Origin: Actinomadura opuntiae
Lineage (GTDB): Bacteria > Actinomycetota > Actinomycetes > Streptosporangiales > Streptosporangiaceae
Reading direction: 5' to 3'
NCBI RefSeq assembly: GCF_030283205.1
Contig: NZ_JASNWF010000012.1
Span: forward strand, 248,001-312,000
Length of the DNA stretch: 64,000 nt
Shown here: piece after piece, positions 1 to 7,559 of the stretch
Layout: each line of letters opens with the position of its first letter
Numbering within the stretch: position 1 is the first letter of the stretch
Notes under the pieces: generated by a model
The model's database searches: none
What the model was told of the DNA's origin: nothing
The model's input: only the letters and a program-made list of their open reading frames with translations
Made by a program: the position numbers and the translations under genes

Positions 1-129
1 CGACGCGACGACCAGCGAGCCGGCGACGACCGCCGACGCCACCGACATCAGCGTGGCGAGCGCGACCACCAGCGTCTGGACGCGCCGCCGCCCGACGCCC
101 GATCGCACCACCCGGCCCAGCGCGCTCAT
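1..129 (-). CDS. ABC transporter permease (FtsX/MacB type), N-terminal fragment
   Basis: Only the first 43 codons are inside the window; the gene runs off the left edge. The visible start is a short basic segment (several Arg in residues 5-15) followed by an Ala/Val-rich hydrophobic stretch at about residues 17-42. This is the usual N-terminus and first membrane helix of an FtsX-like permease. Its ATG overlaps the stop codon of the upstream ATPase (ATGA, 126-129), so the two are translationally coupled. By analogy with the MacB/LolCDE family it would be the membrane partner of that ATPase. The family call rests mainly on the neighbour. Confidence 0.7.
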   Translation of the reverse strand, partial: MSALGRVVRSGVGRRRVQTLVVALATLMSVASAVVAGSLVVAS

Positions 130-818
130 CGGGTGACCCCCGCCCGGTCGTCGGCCGCGATCGCGCCGTCGACCAGCACGACCGTCCGGGTCGCCAGCGA
201 CCGCGCCAGCGTCATGTCGTGGGTGACCAGGACGATCGTCTGCCCGCCCCGGTGCACCTCGGCGAGCAGCTCGCGCACCTCGTGGCCGGACGCGGTGTCC
301 AGCGCGCCCGTCGGCTCGTCGGCCAGCAGCAGCGCCGGCCGGTTCACCAGCGCCCGCGCGACCGCGACGCGCTGCCGTTCGCCGCCCGACAGCCGCCCCG
401 GATAGGCGTCCGCGTGCGCGTGGATGCCGAGCATCCCGAGCAGCTCGTCGGCGCGGTCCGCGGCCTTGCGGCGCGGCGTCCCCGCCAGTTGCGCGGGCAG
501 CCGGACGTTGTCGGCGACGGTGAGGTCGTCGAGCAGGTTGAAGAACTGGAACACGAACCCGATCCGCTCGCGCCGGAACCGGGCGAGCGCCGCCTCGCCG
601 AGCCGGTCGACGCGCCGCCCGTCCACCGTCACCGTCCCCGACGACGGCCGGTCCAGCCCGGCGACCAGGTTCAGCAGCGTCGACTTCCCGCTGCCCGACG
701 GCCCGACGACCGCCAGCGCCTCGCCCTCCTCGACGGCCATCGACACCGGCCCGAGCGCCGGCGCCCCCGCGCCGCCGTAGTCCTTCGTCGCGGCGTCCAG
801 TTCGATCACATGTCCCAT
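126..818 (-). CDS. ABC transporter ATP-binding protein, LolD/MacB family
   Basis: A 230-residue soluble ATPase that would energise the adjacent FtsX-type permease. Walker A (GPSGSGKST) lies near residue 40, the Q-loop in VFQFFNLL near 92, the signature LSGGERQRVAVARAL near 143, Walker B LLADEPTGALD near 164 and the switch His in VTHDMTLA near 200. The ADEPTGALD form and FQFFNLL Q-loop are typical of the LolD/MacB/FtsE class that works with single-chain permeases on exported peptides, lipoproteins or antibiotics. It is transcribed away from a sensor kinase/response regulator pair, the common arrangement for stress-responsive exporters. Substrate is unknown. Confidence 0.93.
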   Translation of the reverse strand: MGHVIELDAATKDYGGAGAPALGPVSMAVEEGEALAVVGPSGSGKSTLLNLVAGLDRPSSGTVTVDGRRVDRLGEAALARFRRERIGFVFQFFNLLDDLTVADNVRLPAQLAGTPRRKAADRADELLGMLGIHAHADAYPGRLSGGERQRVAVARALVNRPALLLADEPTGALDTASGHEVRELLAEVHRGGQTIVLVTHDMTLARSLATRTVVLVDGAIAADDRAGVTR

Positions 819-1043
819 GAGGCTCCCGCCCTCCGCGTGCGGGCGGCCTGCGGGCCGCCCGGTGTCAGCGGACGTGAAGCTATGGGCGGCGGGGCGTCCG
901 GGGCGTCCGCCGCCGCACCGACATTCCGTACCCCGTGCGGCCGACCCCGCCGGGCGTCATCCTCGCGATGTACGCCGCACGGGCGAGGACCCCGCCCGCT
1001 CAGCCGATACCGGGCCGGCGCGGCGGGGGACACAATGTGGGGC

Positions 1044-2312
1044 ATGCAGGTGGAGAGACCGCGCGACTGGCGCGGGGGGCTGCGCGGGCTCCTCCGGCCC
1101 GAGCCGGCGGAGGAGCCGCCCTCGCGCCGCGCCCTCGCCAGGGACGCGGCGTTCGCCCTCGCCCTGACCGCGGTGGCGCTGCTCGTGGCGGCGAAGACGG
1201 GCGGCGACCATCCCCAGAAGATCGACTTCGGTCCGGAGGCCCCGCCCGCCCCGCCCGTCCCGCCCGACGGCTTCGACGCGAGGCCCGGCGCGGGCCATCC
1301 GTCCTGGAGCCTGACCGTCCTGTCGGTGCTGCCGCTGGCCCTCCGGCGCGTGTACCCGCTCAGCACGTTCTGGGTGGTGCTGCTGGCGGCCTGGGCGCTG
1401 CGCCACGGCATGACCTGGGCGACGGTGCTGGCCTGCCTGATCGGCGGCTTCAGCGCCATCGCCTACACCCGCTACCGTACGCAGGCCGTCGCGAGCCTCG
1501 GGGCCGCCGCCGTCCTCGCCGGCCTCCTCTACCGGGGCACCTCGGTTTCGCTGCCGGACTGGTCCGCGCCGTTCTTCGTGCTGCTCGCCGCCGGGGTGCT
1601 GGCGACGTCCGTGCGGTCGTGGCGGCGCCGGATCACCGAGATCGAGCGGGAGCGGGACGAGGCGACGCGGCGCGCCGTCGAGGTGGAGCGCGCCCGGATC
1701 GCGGCCGAACTGCACGACGTGGTGACCCACAACGTGAGCGTCATGGTGATCCAGACCGGCGCGGCCCGCAAGGTCGTCGACGCCGACCCCGAACTGTCGA
1801 AGAAGGCGATGCTGGACGTCGAGGCGAGCGGGCGCGCCGCGATGGCCGAGCTGCGGCACGTCATGGGACTGCTGGCGCCGTCCGGCGAGGAGGAGGCCGG
1901 CGTGCCGGTCCCGCAGCCGGGCCTGGACCGGCTCGGCCCGCTGATCGACCGCGTCCGCGCCACCGGGCTGCGCGTCACCGCCGACATCGCCCCGCCGCCC
2001 GGACCCCTGCCGCCCGGCATCGACCTCACCGCCTACCGGGTCGTCCAGGAGGCGCTGACGAACACGATGAAGCACGCGTCGGGCGCGTCGGCCGCGGTGG
2101 CGGTCCGCTGCGACGGCGGCGACCTGCGGATCGAGGTCACCGACACCGGCGGCGGGCCCGGCGACGGCGGGGCGGGCGCGCGGACGGGCCACGGCCGCGG
2201 CCTGATCAACCTGCGCGAGCGGCTCGCGGTCTACGGCGGGACGCTGGAGTCCGGCGCCACCCTGGCCGGCGGCTTCCGCGTCACGGCCCGCATCCCCTGG
2301 AGGACCGCATGA
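1044..2312 (+). CDS. NarL-type sensor histidine kinase
   Basis: A membrane sensor kinase of 422 residues that should autophosphorylate and pass phosphate to the regulator encoded next. A first helix at about residues 34-50 is followed by a proline-rich outside loop (about 51-83) and several membrane helices to about residue 185. The HisKA_3 dimerisation box ELHDVVTHNVSVMV carries the phospho-acceptor His224. The C-terminal ATPase has the N-box (VVQEALTNTMKHA), a DTGGG G1 box and GRGLINLRERL. I chose ATG 1044; an in-frame ATG nine bases upstream is possible. Sequence further upstream is open but has no kinase features. It overlaps the regulator by ATGA and is divergent from the exporter, which it probably controls. 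Confidence 0.9.
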   Translation: MQVERPRDWRGGLRGLLRPEPAEEPPSRRALARDAAFALALTAVALLVAAKTGGDHPQKIDFGPEAPPAPPVPPDGFDARPGAGHPSWSLTVLSVLPLALRRVYPLSTFWVVLLAAWALRHGMTWATVLACLIGGFSAIAYTRYRTQAVASLGAAAVLAGLLYRGTSVSLPDWSAPFFVLLAAGVLATSVRSWRRRITEIERERDEATRRAVEVERARIAAELHDVVTHNVSVMVIQTGAARKVVDADPELSKKAMLDVEASGRAAMAELRHVMGLLAPSGEEEAGVPVPQPGLDRLGPLIDRVRATGLRVTADIAPPPGPLPPGIDLTAYRVVQEALTNTMKHASGASAAVAVRCDGGDLRIEVTDTGGGPGDGGAGARTGHGRGLINLRERLAVYGGTLESGATLAGGFRVTARIPWRTA

Positions 2313-3025
2313 GCGGAGCGGACGCGACCGGCCTGCGGGTGGTGATCGCCGACGACCAGGCGCTCGTCCGGACCGGCTTCCGGATGATCCTCGCGGCCGA
2401 CGGCATCGAGGTCGTCGCCGAGGCCGCCGACGGTGCGGACGCGGTCGCCGCCGTCCGCCGCACGCGCCCCGACGTCGTGCTGATGGACGTCCGGATGCCG
2501 GAGACGAACGGGATCGAGGCGACCCGGCAGATCACCGCGGCCGGCGGCGGCACCCGCGTGCTCATCCTCACCACCTACGACCTGGACCACTACGTCTACG
2601 CGGCGCTCACCGCGGGCGCCAGCGGCTTCCTGCTCAAGGACGTGACGCCGGAGCAGCTCACCGCGTCGGTCCGGCTCGTCCAGGCGGGAGACGCGCTGCT
2701 CGCCCCCGCCATCACCCGCCGCCTCATCGAGCGGTTCGCGCCCCGCGAGGAGGCCGGCGCCGCGCCCGGGCCCGCGGTGCACCGCGACCTGTCCCAGCTG
2801 ACGCCGCGGGAGCTGGAGGTGCTGAGCCTGCTCGCCACCGGGCTGTCGAACGCCGAGCTCGCCGAGCGGCTCACGCTGAGCGCGGCGACCGTCAAGACGC
2901 ACGTCGCGCGCATCCTGTCCAAGCTGAACCTGCGCGACCGCGTCCAGGCCGTCGTGCTGGCCTACGAGACCGGGCTGGTCTCCGCGGGCCGGGGCTCATC
3001 GGGAAGCGGCGATTCCCGCACCTGA
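2309..3025 (+). CDS. LuxR/NarL-family response regulator
   Basis: A two-domain DNA-binding regulator of 238 residues. The receiver domain (residues about 10-125) has the acidic pair in IADDQALVRTGF, phospho-acceptor Asp60 in VVLMDVRMP, and the conserved Lys in GFLLKDV. The LuxR helix-turn-helix at the C-terminus reads LTPRELEVLSLLATGLSN and then TVKTHVARILSKL. Its ATG lies inside the kinase stop (ATGA), so the pair forms one coupled unit. It is a paralogue of the regulator at 59327-59974. The likely target is the divergent exporter promoter in 819-1043, but no operator could be picked out there. Confidence 0.93.
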   Translation: MSGADATGLRVVIADDQALVRTGFRMILAADGIEVVAEAADGADAVAAVRRTRPDVVLMDVRMPETNGIEATRQITAAGGGTRVLILTTYDLDHYVYAALTAGASGFLLKDVTPEQLTASVRLVQAGDALLAPAITRRLIERFAPREEAGAAPGPAVHRDLSQLTPRELEVLSLLATGLSNAELAERLTLSAATVKTHVARILSKLNLRDRVQAVVLAYETGLVSAGRGSSGSGDSRT

Positions 3026-3045
3026 CCCGCACGGAATTTCCCGGC

Positions 3046-3118
3046 CCGGTGAATTCACCGGATCGATCTCCGTATTCCGGCGCGGCCGAAGGTGATCTTC
3101 CGCAATTGCGGAAAGATC
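3046..3118. terminator. Two perfect palindromes between convergent genes (bidirectional terminator candidate)
   Basis: Between the convergent regulator gene and the unknown gene at 3133 lie two perfect 16-base palindromes, CCGGTGAATTCACCGG (3046-3061) and TTCCGCAATTGCGGAA (3098-3113). The second is extended by GATC on both sides (3094-3118). Neither is followed by a T tract, so they could equally be protein-binding sites. Position between two gene 3-prime ends favours termination. Confidence 0.5.
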
Positions 3119-3132
3119 ATCGGCCCGAATGG

Positions 3133-3537
3133 TCAGCAGGGCCGGAGCGCCAGTTCGCTCGCCATCTGCGCCCACGCGTCGAGCGCGTCGTAGGAAGTGT
3201 CGTAGCAGTGCGCGAGGTGGAACCCCGACGCCGAGCGGACCGCCAGGTGCGCGCGGCCGTCCGGCGGGCCCTCCAGGACGACCGCCGCCCGGGTGCGGTT
3301 GACCCGCATGTCCGCCAGGTGGTCGCCGGCGTCCTGGATGGCCAGCGTGACCACGTCCCAGAACACGCGCTCGGCGGCCGCGTGGTCGACGAAGCTGCCG
3401 AGCCGCAGGATGCCGTTCGCGCTGACGCACAGCAGCGCGGGCACCGCGGTGCCGGTGAGCATGTACCGCCAGGTCCGCCATGTGTATTCCAGGTGGACGG
3501 CGTGCTCGGTGAAGTCGTCCTCGTCAATGTCGGTCAT
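3133..3537 (-). CDS. Hypothetical protein, 134 residues
   Basis: I do not recognise this gene. It encodes an acidic soluble protein with a start rich in Asp/Glu and no signal peptide or membrane helix. The sequence looks like a small alpha/beta fold: hydrophobic strands around ALLCVSANGILRLGSF and AAVVLEG alternate with helices such as AAERVFWDVVTLAIQDAGDH. The ATG at 3537 is the first plausible start. The 101 bases upstream separate it from the TetR gene, which reads in the same direction, so the two may be co-transcribed. Nothing in the sequence indicates a catalytic role. Confidence 0.6.
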   Translation of the reverse strand: MTDIDEDDFTEHAVHLEYTWRTWRYMLTGTAVPALLCVSANGILRLGSFVDHAAAERVFWDVVTLAIQDAGDHLADMRVNRTRAAVVLEGPPDGRAHLAVRSASGFHLAHCYDTSYDALDAWAQMASELALRPC

Positions 3538-3638
3538 CGCGCGCTCTTCTGGACGATGCTCTCGGCATGGCGGCACCGCGTGCCGAAGGGCACGGAGGTG
3601 ATGTGGTACGGGACGGTACCACGGTGCGGAACGCGCGC

Positions 3639-4337
3639 CTACCGTGCCGGAGAAGGGAAATTCGGCGCCGGCCCGCGGCCGTTTCCCGGCACCGGGCGGA
3701 ACAGCGCGACGGTCGCCTCGACCGCGACCTCGGTCATGTCGCGGACGTCCGCGCCGTCCTCGACGAGGGTGGCGGTGAGCTCGCGGAGCCCGCCGATCAG
3801 CATCAGCGCGAACGGGCGGGTCATCGGGCGGGCCCCGGCCCGGACCATCTCGGCGTTCCCGGTCACGTCCCGCAGCAGCCGGAAGAGCGCGTCGACCGCC
3901 TCGCGCTGCATGCGCCGGGCGGTGCCGGCGCCGAGCGCCTGCAGCTCGCGGATCCAGCTCAGCGTGATCTCCGGCTCGGAGGCGACCATCTCCACGTACG
4001 CCTCGACGCCCTGGCGGATCTGCGTCTCCCACGGGGCGGCCGGGTCGATCGCCTCGGTGACGCGGCGGCGCAGCATCCGGTTGGTCACCTGGAGCAGCTC
4101 GACGAAGCAGGCATCCTTGGAGGGGAACTCCTCGTAGAAGGTGCGCCGGGACGTGCGGGCGTGGCGGACGATGTCGGAGACGGTGGTCTCGCGGAAGCCG
4201 CGCTCGCGGATCGAGTCGGCCAGCCCCGCCAGCAGCCGCCCGCGGAACGAGGCCGCGTCACCGGCGTGCGCCGCGTCGTCGGCGGCGGCGTGCGTGCCGT
4301 CGTCCCCGCCGGGCCGCCGCGCCCCGCCGAGGGACAC
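3639..4337 (-). CDS. TetR-family transcriptional regulator
   Basis: A one-component repressor-type regulator. The N-terminal helix-turn-helix is clear: ADSIRERGFRETTVSDIVRH followed by ARTSRRTFYEEFPSKDACF is the TetR signature. The all-helical C-terminal ligand domain has no recognisable specificity. I place the start at GTG 4337 (232 residues) because GGAGA lies about ten bases upstream. A longer form from ATG 4451 would add a low-complexity Arg/Gly/Pro leader and cover a plus-strand TTGACA box. The gene is divergent from an SDR dehydrogenase, the usual target layout, and palindromes lie between them. The start is less certain than the family. Confidence 0.87.
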   Translation of the reverse strand: MSLGGARRPGGDDGTHAAADDAAHAGDAASFRGRLLAGLADSIRERGFRETTVSDIVRHARTSRRTFYEEFPSKDACFVELLQVTNRMLRRRVTEAIDPAAPWETQIRQGVEAYVEMVASEPEITLSWIRELQALGAGTARRMQREAVDALFRLLRDVTGNAEMVRAGARPMTRPFALMLIGGLRELTATLVEDGADVRDMTEVAVEATVALFRPVPGNGRGPAPNFPSPAR

Positions 4338-4425
4338 TCCAGCGGTCTCCACCGTTGGAAAGCTATCCCATCGGGACCTGCGGCGCCGGTGCCCCCGTCC
4401 GTCCGGTCCGGCGGGTGCCGGGCCA

Positions 4426-4485
4426 TTGACAACCGGGTGATCCCGTCGCATCGTTTTGAAAACTAATTCTAGAAATTGACTCTAG
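4426..4485 (+). promoter_or_regulatory. Divergent promoter/operator region between TetR and SDR genes
   Basis: This AT-rich patch stands out in very GC-rich surroundings. It contains a perfect plus-strand -35 box TTGACA (4426-4431) and, just downstream, GTTTT-G-AAAAC (4453-4463), a perfect palindrome around one central base. A near-palindrome centred on TCTAGA follows (AATTCTAGAAATT, 4465-4477). The palindromes are good operator candidates for the adjacent TetR protein. No convincing -10 hexamer is visible, so the exact promoter is uncertain. Confidence 0.45.
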
Positions 4486-4539
4486 TCCCGCGCGCGCCGG
4501 AACCGGACGCCCGGTCCGCCGGGCCGGAAGGGAGCGACC

Positions 4540-5460
4540 ATGACCGGAATCGCCGACGGACGGGTGGTCATCGTCACCGGGGCGGCCCGCGGCATCGGCC
4601 GCGAGCACGCGCTGGAGTTCGCCCGGCACGGCGCCCGCGTGGTCGTCAACGACCTCGGCGCGCAGGTGGACGGCACCGGCTCGTCCGACGGCCCGGCGGG
4701 CGAGGTCGTCGACGAGATCCGCGCGATGGGCGGGGAGGCCGTCGCCGACGGCACCGACGTGTCCGACTTCGAGGGCGCCCGCCGGCTGGTCGCCTCGACC
4801 GTCGAGCGGTTCGGCGACCTGCACGTGCTGGTCAACAACGCCGGGATCCTCCGCGACCGGATGCTGGTCAACATGTCCGCCGAGGAATGGGACGCGGTCG
4901 TCAACGTCCACCTGCGCGGCACGTTCGCGCCGCTGCGGCATGCCGCCGCGTACTGGCGGGAACGCCACAAGGCCGGGCACGAGGTGGACGCCCGCGTCAT
5001 CAACACCAGCTCCTCGTCCGGCATCTACGGCAACGCCGGGCAGGGCAACTACGGCGCGGCCAAGGCCGGGATCGCCTCGCTGACCGTGATCGCGGCCCGC
5101 GAGCTGCGGCGCTACGGCGTGACGGTGAACGCGGTGGCGCCCGCCGCGCTGACCCGGATGACCGAGAACCTGATGCCCGGACGCGAGCGCCCGAGCGAGG
5201 GCTTCGACCCCGCGGACCCGTCCAACATCGCGCCGCTGGTGGTGTGGCTGGCGAGCCCGGGCGCGCGCGGGATCACCGGCCGGGTGTTCAACGTGCGGGG
5301 CGGGCGGATCAGCGTCGCCGAGGGCTGGCGGGCCGGGCCGGTGGTCGACAAGGGCGCCCGCTGGGACCCCCACGAGCTGGACGACGTCATCCCCGCCCTG
5401 GTGGAGAAGGCCCGCCCGAACGTCATGCCGGACGGCGTCACCCCCGAACCCGAGGCATGA
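4540..5460 (+). CDS. SDR-family NAD(P)-dependent oxidoreductase
   Basis: A short-chain dehydrogenase of 306 residues, longer than the usual 250. The cofactor motif TGAARGIG sits at about residues 14-21, NNAG near 103, the catalytic Ser in INTSSSSGIYG and the active-site pair in YGAAK (about 168-172). The insert after strand 2 (VNDLGAQVDGTGSSDGPA) and the C-terminal extension after FNVRGGRIS match the hydroxyacyl-CoA or steroid dehydrogenase branch related to the dehydrogenase part of multifunctional enzyme type 2. Substrate is therefore probably a beta-hydroxyacyl-CoA or steroid, which is inference. A GGGAG ribosome site precedes ATG 4540. It is likely repressed by the divergent TetR protein. 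Confidence 0.9.
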   Translation: MTGIADGRVVIVTGAARGIGREHALEFARHGARVVVNDLGAQVDGTGSSDGPAGEVVDEIRAMGGEAVADGTDVSDFEGARRLVASTVERFGDLHVLVNNAGILRDRMLVNMSAEEWDAVVNVHLRGTFAPLRHAAAYWRERHKAGHEVDARVINTSSSSGIYGNAGQGNYGAAKAGIASLTVIAARELRRYGVTVNAVAPAALTRMTENLMPGRERPSEGFDPADPSNIAPLVVWLASPGARGITGRVFNVRGGRISVAEGWRAGPVVDKGARWDPHELDDVIPALVEKARPNVMPDGVTPEPEA

Positions 5461-5546
5461 TCGGGCCGCTCCGCGCGCCCAGGTGACGGCCCGTCCCGGA
5501 CGGGGAAGGAGAACCGGGCACCGCCGTCGCGCCAGGGAGGACGCGG

Positions 5547-6572
5547 ATGACCCCGCAGGAACGGTACGGACCGCAGTTCGGCCCCGACATCACCTTTCTC
5601 GGAGTGCCGCGCTGCACCTGGTCGGACCCCGCGACCTACGCCGACGCCGACGTGGTCGTCCTCGGCGCCCCGTTCGACGGCGGCACCTCGCACCGGCCCG
5701 GCACCCGGTTCGGCCCGCAGTACATCCGGCAGAGCTGCTACCTGCCGCAGGACGGGTCGCGGCCGTCGCTGGCGCTGCGCGTGGACGGCCTGCGCGGCGA
5801 CCTCACCGTCTACGACGCCGGGGACGTCGAGATGTACTCCGGCGACGCCGAGCGCTCCGTCCGCGACCTGGAGGAGGCGGTGTTCACCGTCACCCGCAAC
5901 GGGGCGATCCCGCTGGTCCTCGGCGGCGACCACACCATCGCCTGGCCCGACGCGGCCGGGGTGGCGCGGCACCTCGGGCAGGGCCGCGTCTCGATGGTCC
6001 ACTTCGACGCGCACGCCGACACCGGCGACGTCGCGTTCGGCTCGCTGGTCGGGCACGGGCAGCCGATGCGCCGGCTGATCGAGTCCGGGGCGGTGCGCGG
6101 CGACCGGTTCCTGCAGCTCGGCCTGCGCGGCTACTGGCCGGGCCCGGAGACGCTGGCGTGGATGGCCGGGCAGGGCATGCGCTCCTACGAGATGACCGAG
6201 ATCGTCGCGCGCGGGCTGGACGAATGCCTCACCGAGGCGTTCGCGATCGCCACCGACGCCTGCGACGGGGTGTTCCTGTCGGTCGACATCGACGTCTGCG
6301 ACCCCGGGCACGCCCCCGGCACCGGAACCCCCGAACCCGGAGGCCTCACCGCCCGCCAGCTCCTCGACGCGGTGCGGCGCGTCGCCTACGAGCTCCCGGT
6401 CGCCGGCGTCGACGTGGTCGAGGTGTCACCGCCCTACGACCACGCCGACATCACCTCGGCGCTGGCCAACCGCGTCGTCCTGGAGGCGCTGTCGGGCATC
6501 GCCCGCCGCCGCCGCGACGCCCGCGACGGCACCGCCTGGGATCCCCGGCGCCCCCTTCTGGACGGCCGGTAA
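5547..6572 (+). CDS. Agmatinase/ureohydrolase-family protein
   Basis: A 341-residue binuclear-manganese hydrolase that would release urea from a guanidino compound such as agmatine or guanidinobutyrate. All metal-binding motifs are present: GGDHT with His129, DAHADT with Asp154, His156 and Asp158, and SVDIDVCDP with Asp247 and Asp249. The downstream GTGTPEPGG loop matches agmatinase and guanidinobutyrase rather than arginase. The N-terminal arm before PFDGGTSHRPGTRFGPQ is ordinary for the family. AGGGAGGA lies upstream of ATG 5547. It follows the SDR gene by 86 bases in the same direction and may share its transcript. The precise guanidino substrate cannot be read from sequence. Confidence 0.9.
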   Translation: MTPQERYGPQFGPDITFLGVPRCTWSDPATYADADVVVLGAPFDGGTSHRPGTRFGPQYIRQSCYLPQDGSRPSLALRVDGLRGDLTVYDAGDVEMYSGDAERSVRDLEEAVFTVTRNGAIPLVLGGDHTIAWPDAAGVARHLGQGRVSMVHFDAHADTGDVAFGSLVGHGQPMRRLIESGAVRGDRFLQLGLRGYWPGPETLAWMAGQGMRSYEMTEIVARGLDECLTEAFAIATDACDGVFLSVDIDVCDPGHAPGTGTPEPGGLTARQLLDAVRRVAYELPVAGVDVVEVSPPYDHADITSALANRVVLEALSGIARRRRDARDGTAWDPRRPLLDGR

Positions 6573-6586
6573 AGCGGTAATGCCGG

Positions 6587-7381
6587 TCAGGGCTTTCGCG
6601 CGACGCCGCAGAGCGTGGACGTGTTCGGCGTGTCACCGAACGGATTCGGCTCCGGACGCCATTTCTCGCAGGCCACCACTCCGGGCTCGACCAGCTCCAG
6701 TCCGTCGAAATAGCCGATGATCTGCTCGGGCGGGCGGAGCCGGTAGGGGACGGCGCCGGTGTCGTCGTACTCCTGCTGCGCCTTGTTGTGCGCCTCGTCG
6801 GTGTCGGTGTCGTCATAAAGGGCGAGGAAGCTGCCGGAAGAGAGGCCGCCGGTCAACGTCCGGATGATGTGCAGGACGTCGTCGTAGGAGTCGATATGGC
6901 CGAGCACGCCCATGAGCATCACCGCGATCGGCCGGTCGAAGTCGAGCTTGTCCCGCGCCGCGCGCAGCACCTGCTCCGGGTCGCGCATGTCGGCCTCGAT
7001 GTAGCTGGTCTCGCCCTCGGGACGGCTCGTGAGCAGGGCGTGCGCGTGCGACAGGACGAGCGGGTCGTTGTCGACGTAGACGATGTGCGCCTCCGGCGCG
7101 ACGCGCTGGGCGACCTCGTGGGTGTTGTCGACGGTCGGCAGTCCCGTGCCGACGTCGAGGAACTGCCGGATCCCCTGCTCGCCCGCCAGGTAGCGGACGG
7201 CGCGGGCGAGGAAGTTGCGGCCGGCCCGCGCGACGTCCGCGATTCCCGGGTAGACCTGCAGATACTGGTCGCCGGCCTCCCGGTCGACGGGATAGTTGTC
7301 CTTGCCGCCGAGCCAGTAGTTCCAGATACGCGCGGAATGCGGCACGGACGTGTCGATGATGCTGCCCGCCTCTTCGGCCAC
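6587..7381 (-). CDS. SAM-dependent methyltransferase, DUF574 family
   Basis: A 264-residue member of the actinobacterial DUF574 (Methyltransf_19) family. The family N-terminus is unmistakable: TSVPHSARIWNYWLGGKDNY at residues 11-30. The SAM-binding loop is FLDVGTGLPT (about 74-83), followed by the acidic ribose contact in VYVDNDP. Family members are abundant in filamentous actinomycetes, often near regulatory or secondary-metabolism genes, and their substrates are mostly unknown. The start is GTG 7381, chosen because GGGGAG lies six bases upstream. It converges on the ureohydrolase gene with a 14-base gap, so the two share only a terminator region. Confidence 0.93.
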   Translation of the reverse strand: MAEEAGSIIDTSVPHSARIWNYWLGGKDNYPVDREAGDQYLQVYPGIADVARAGRNFLARAVRYLAGEQGIRQFLDVGTGLPTVDNTHEVAQRVAPEAHIVYVDNDPLVLSHAHALLTSRPEGETSYIEADMRDPEQVLRAARDKLDFDRPIAVMLMGVLGHIDSYDDVLHIIRTLTGGLSSGSFLALYDDTDTDEAHNKAQQEYDDTGAVPYRLRPPEQIIGYFDGLELVEPGVVACEKWRPEPNPFGDTPNTSTLCGVARKP

Positions 7382-7559
7382 GGCACACTCCCCAATTCGC
7401 GGTCGGGCTTTCCCGGTAAAACTAGCCGCGATGGGCGGGGCGCGCGATTCGCCGCCGCATCGAATCGATTTCCGGCCTGAACCGGCCTTTGGCGACGCCG
7501 CGCGCGCCGTTCCCCGGTTCGGCGAGGGGAACGGCGCGTCGTCCGCCGCGATGCCGAGG

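Noticed and set aside
219..1043. Plus-strand N-terminal extension of the first sensor kinase
   Set aside because: The open frame runs through the divergent ATPase gene and has no kinase features; the membrane domain begins just after ATG 1044.
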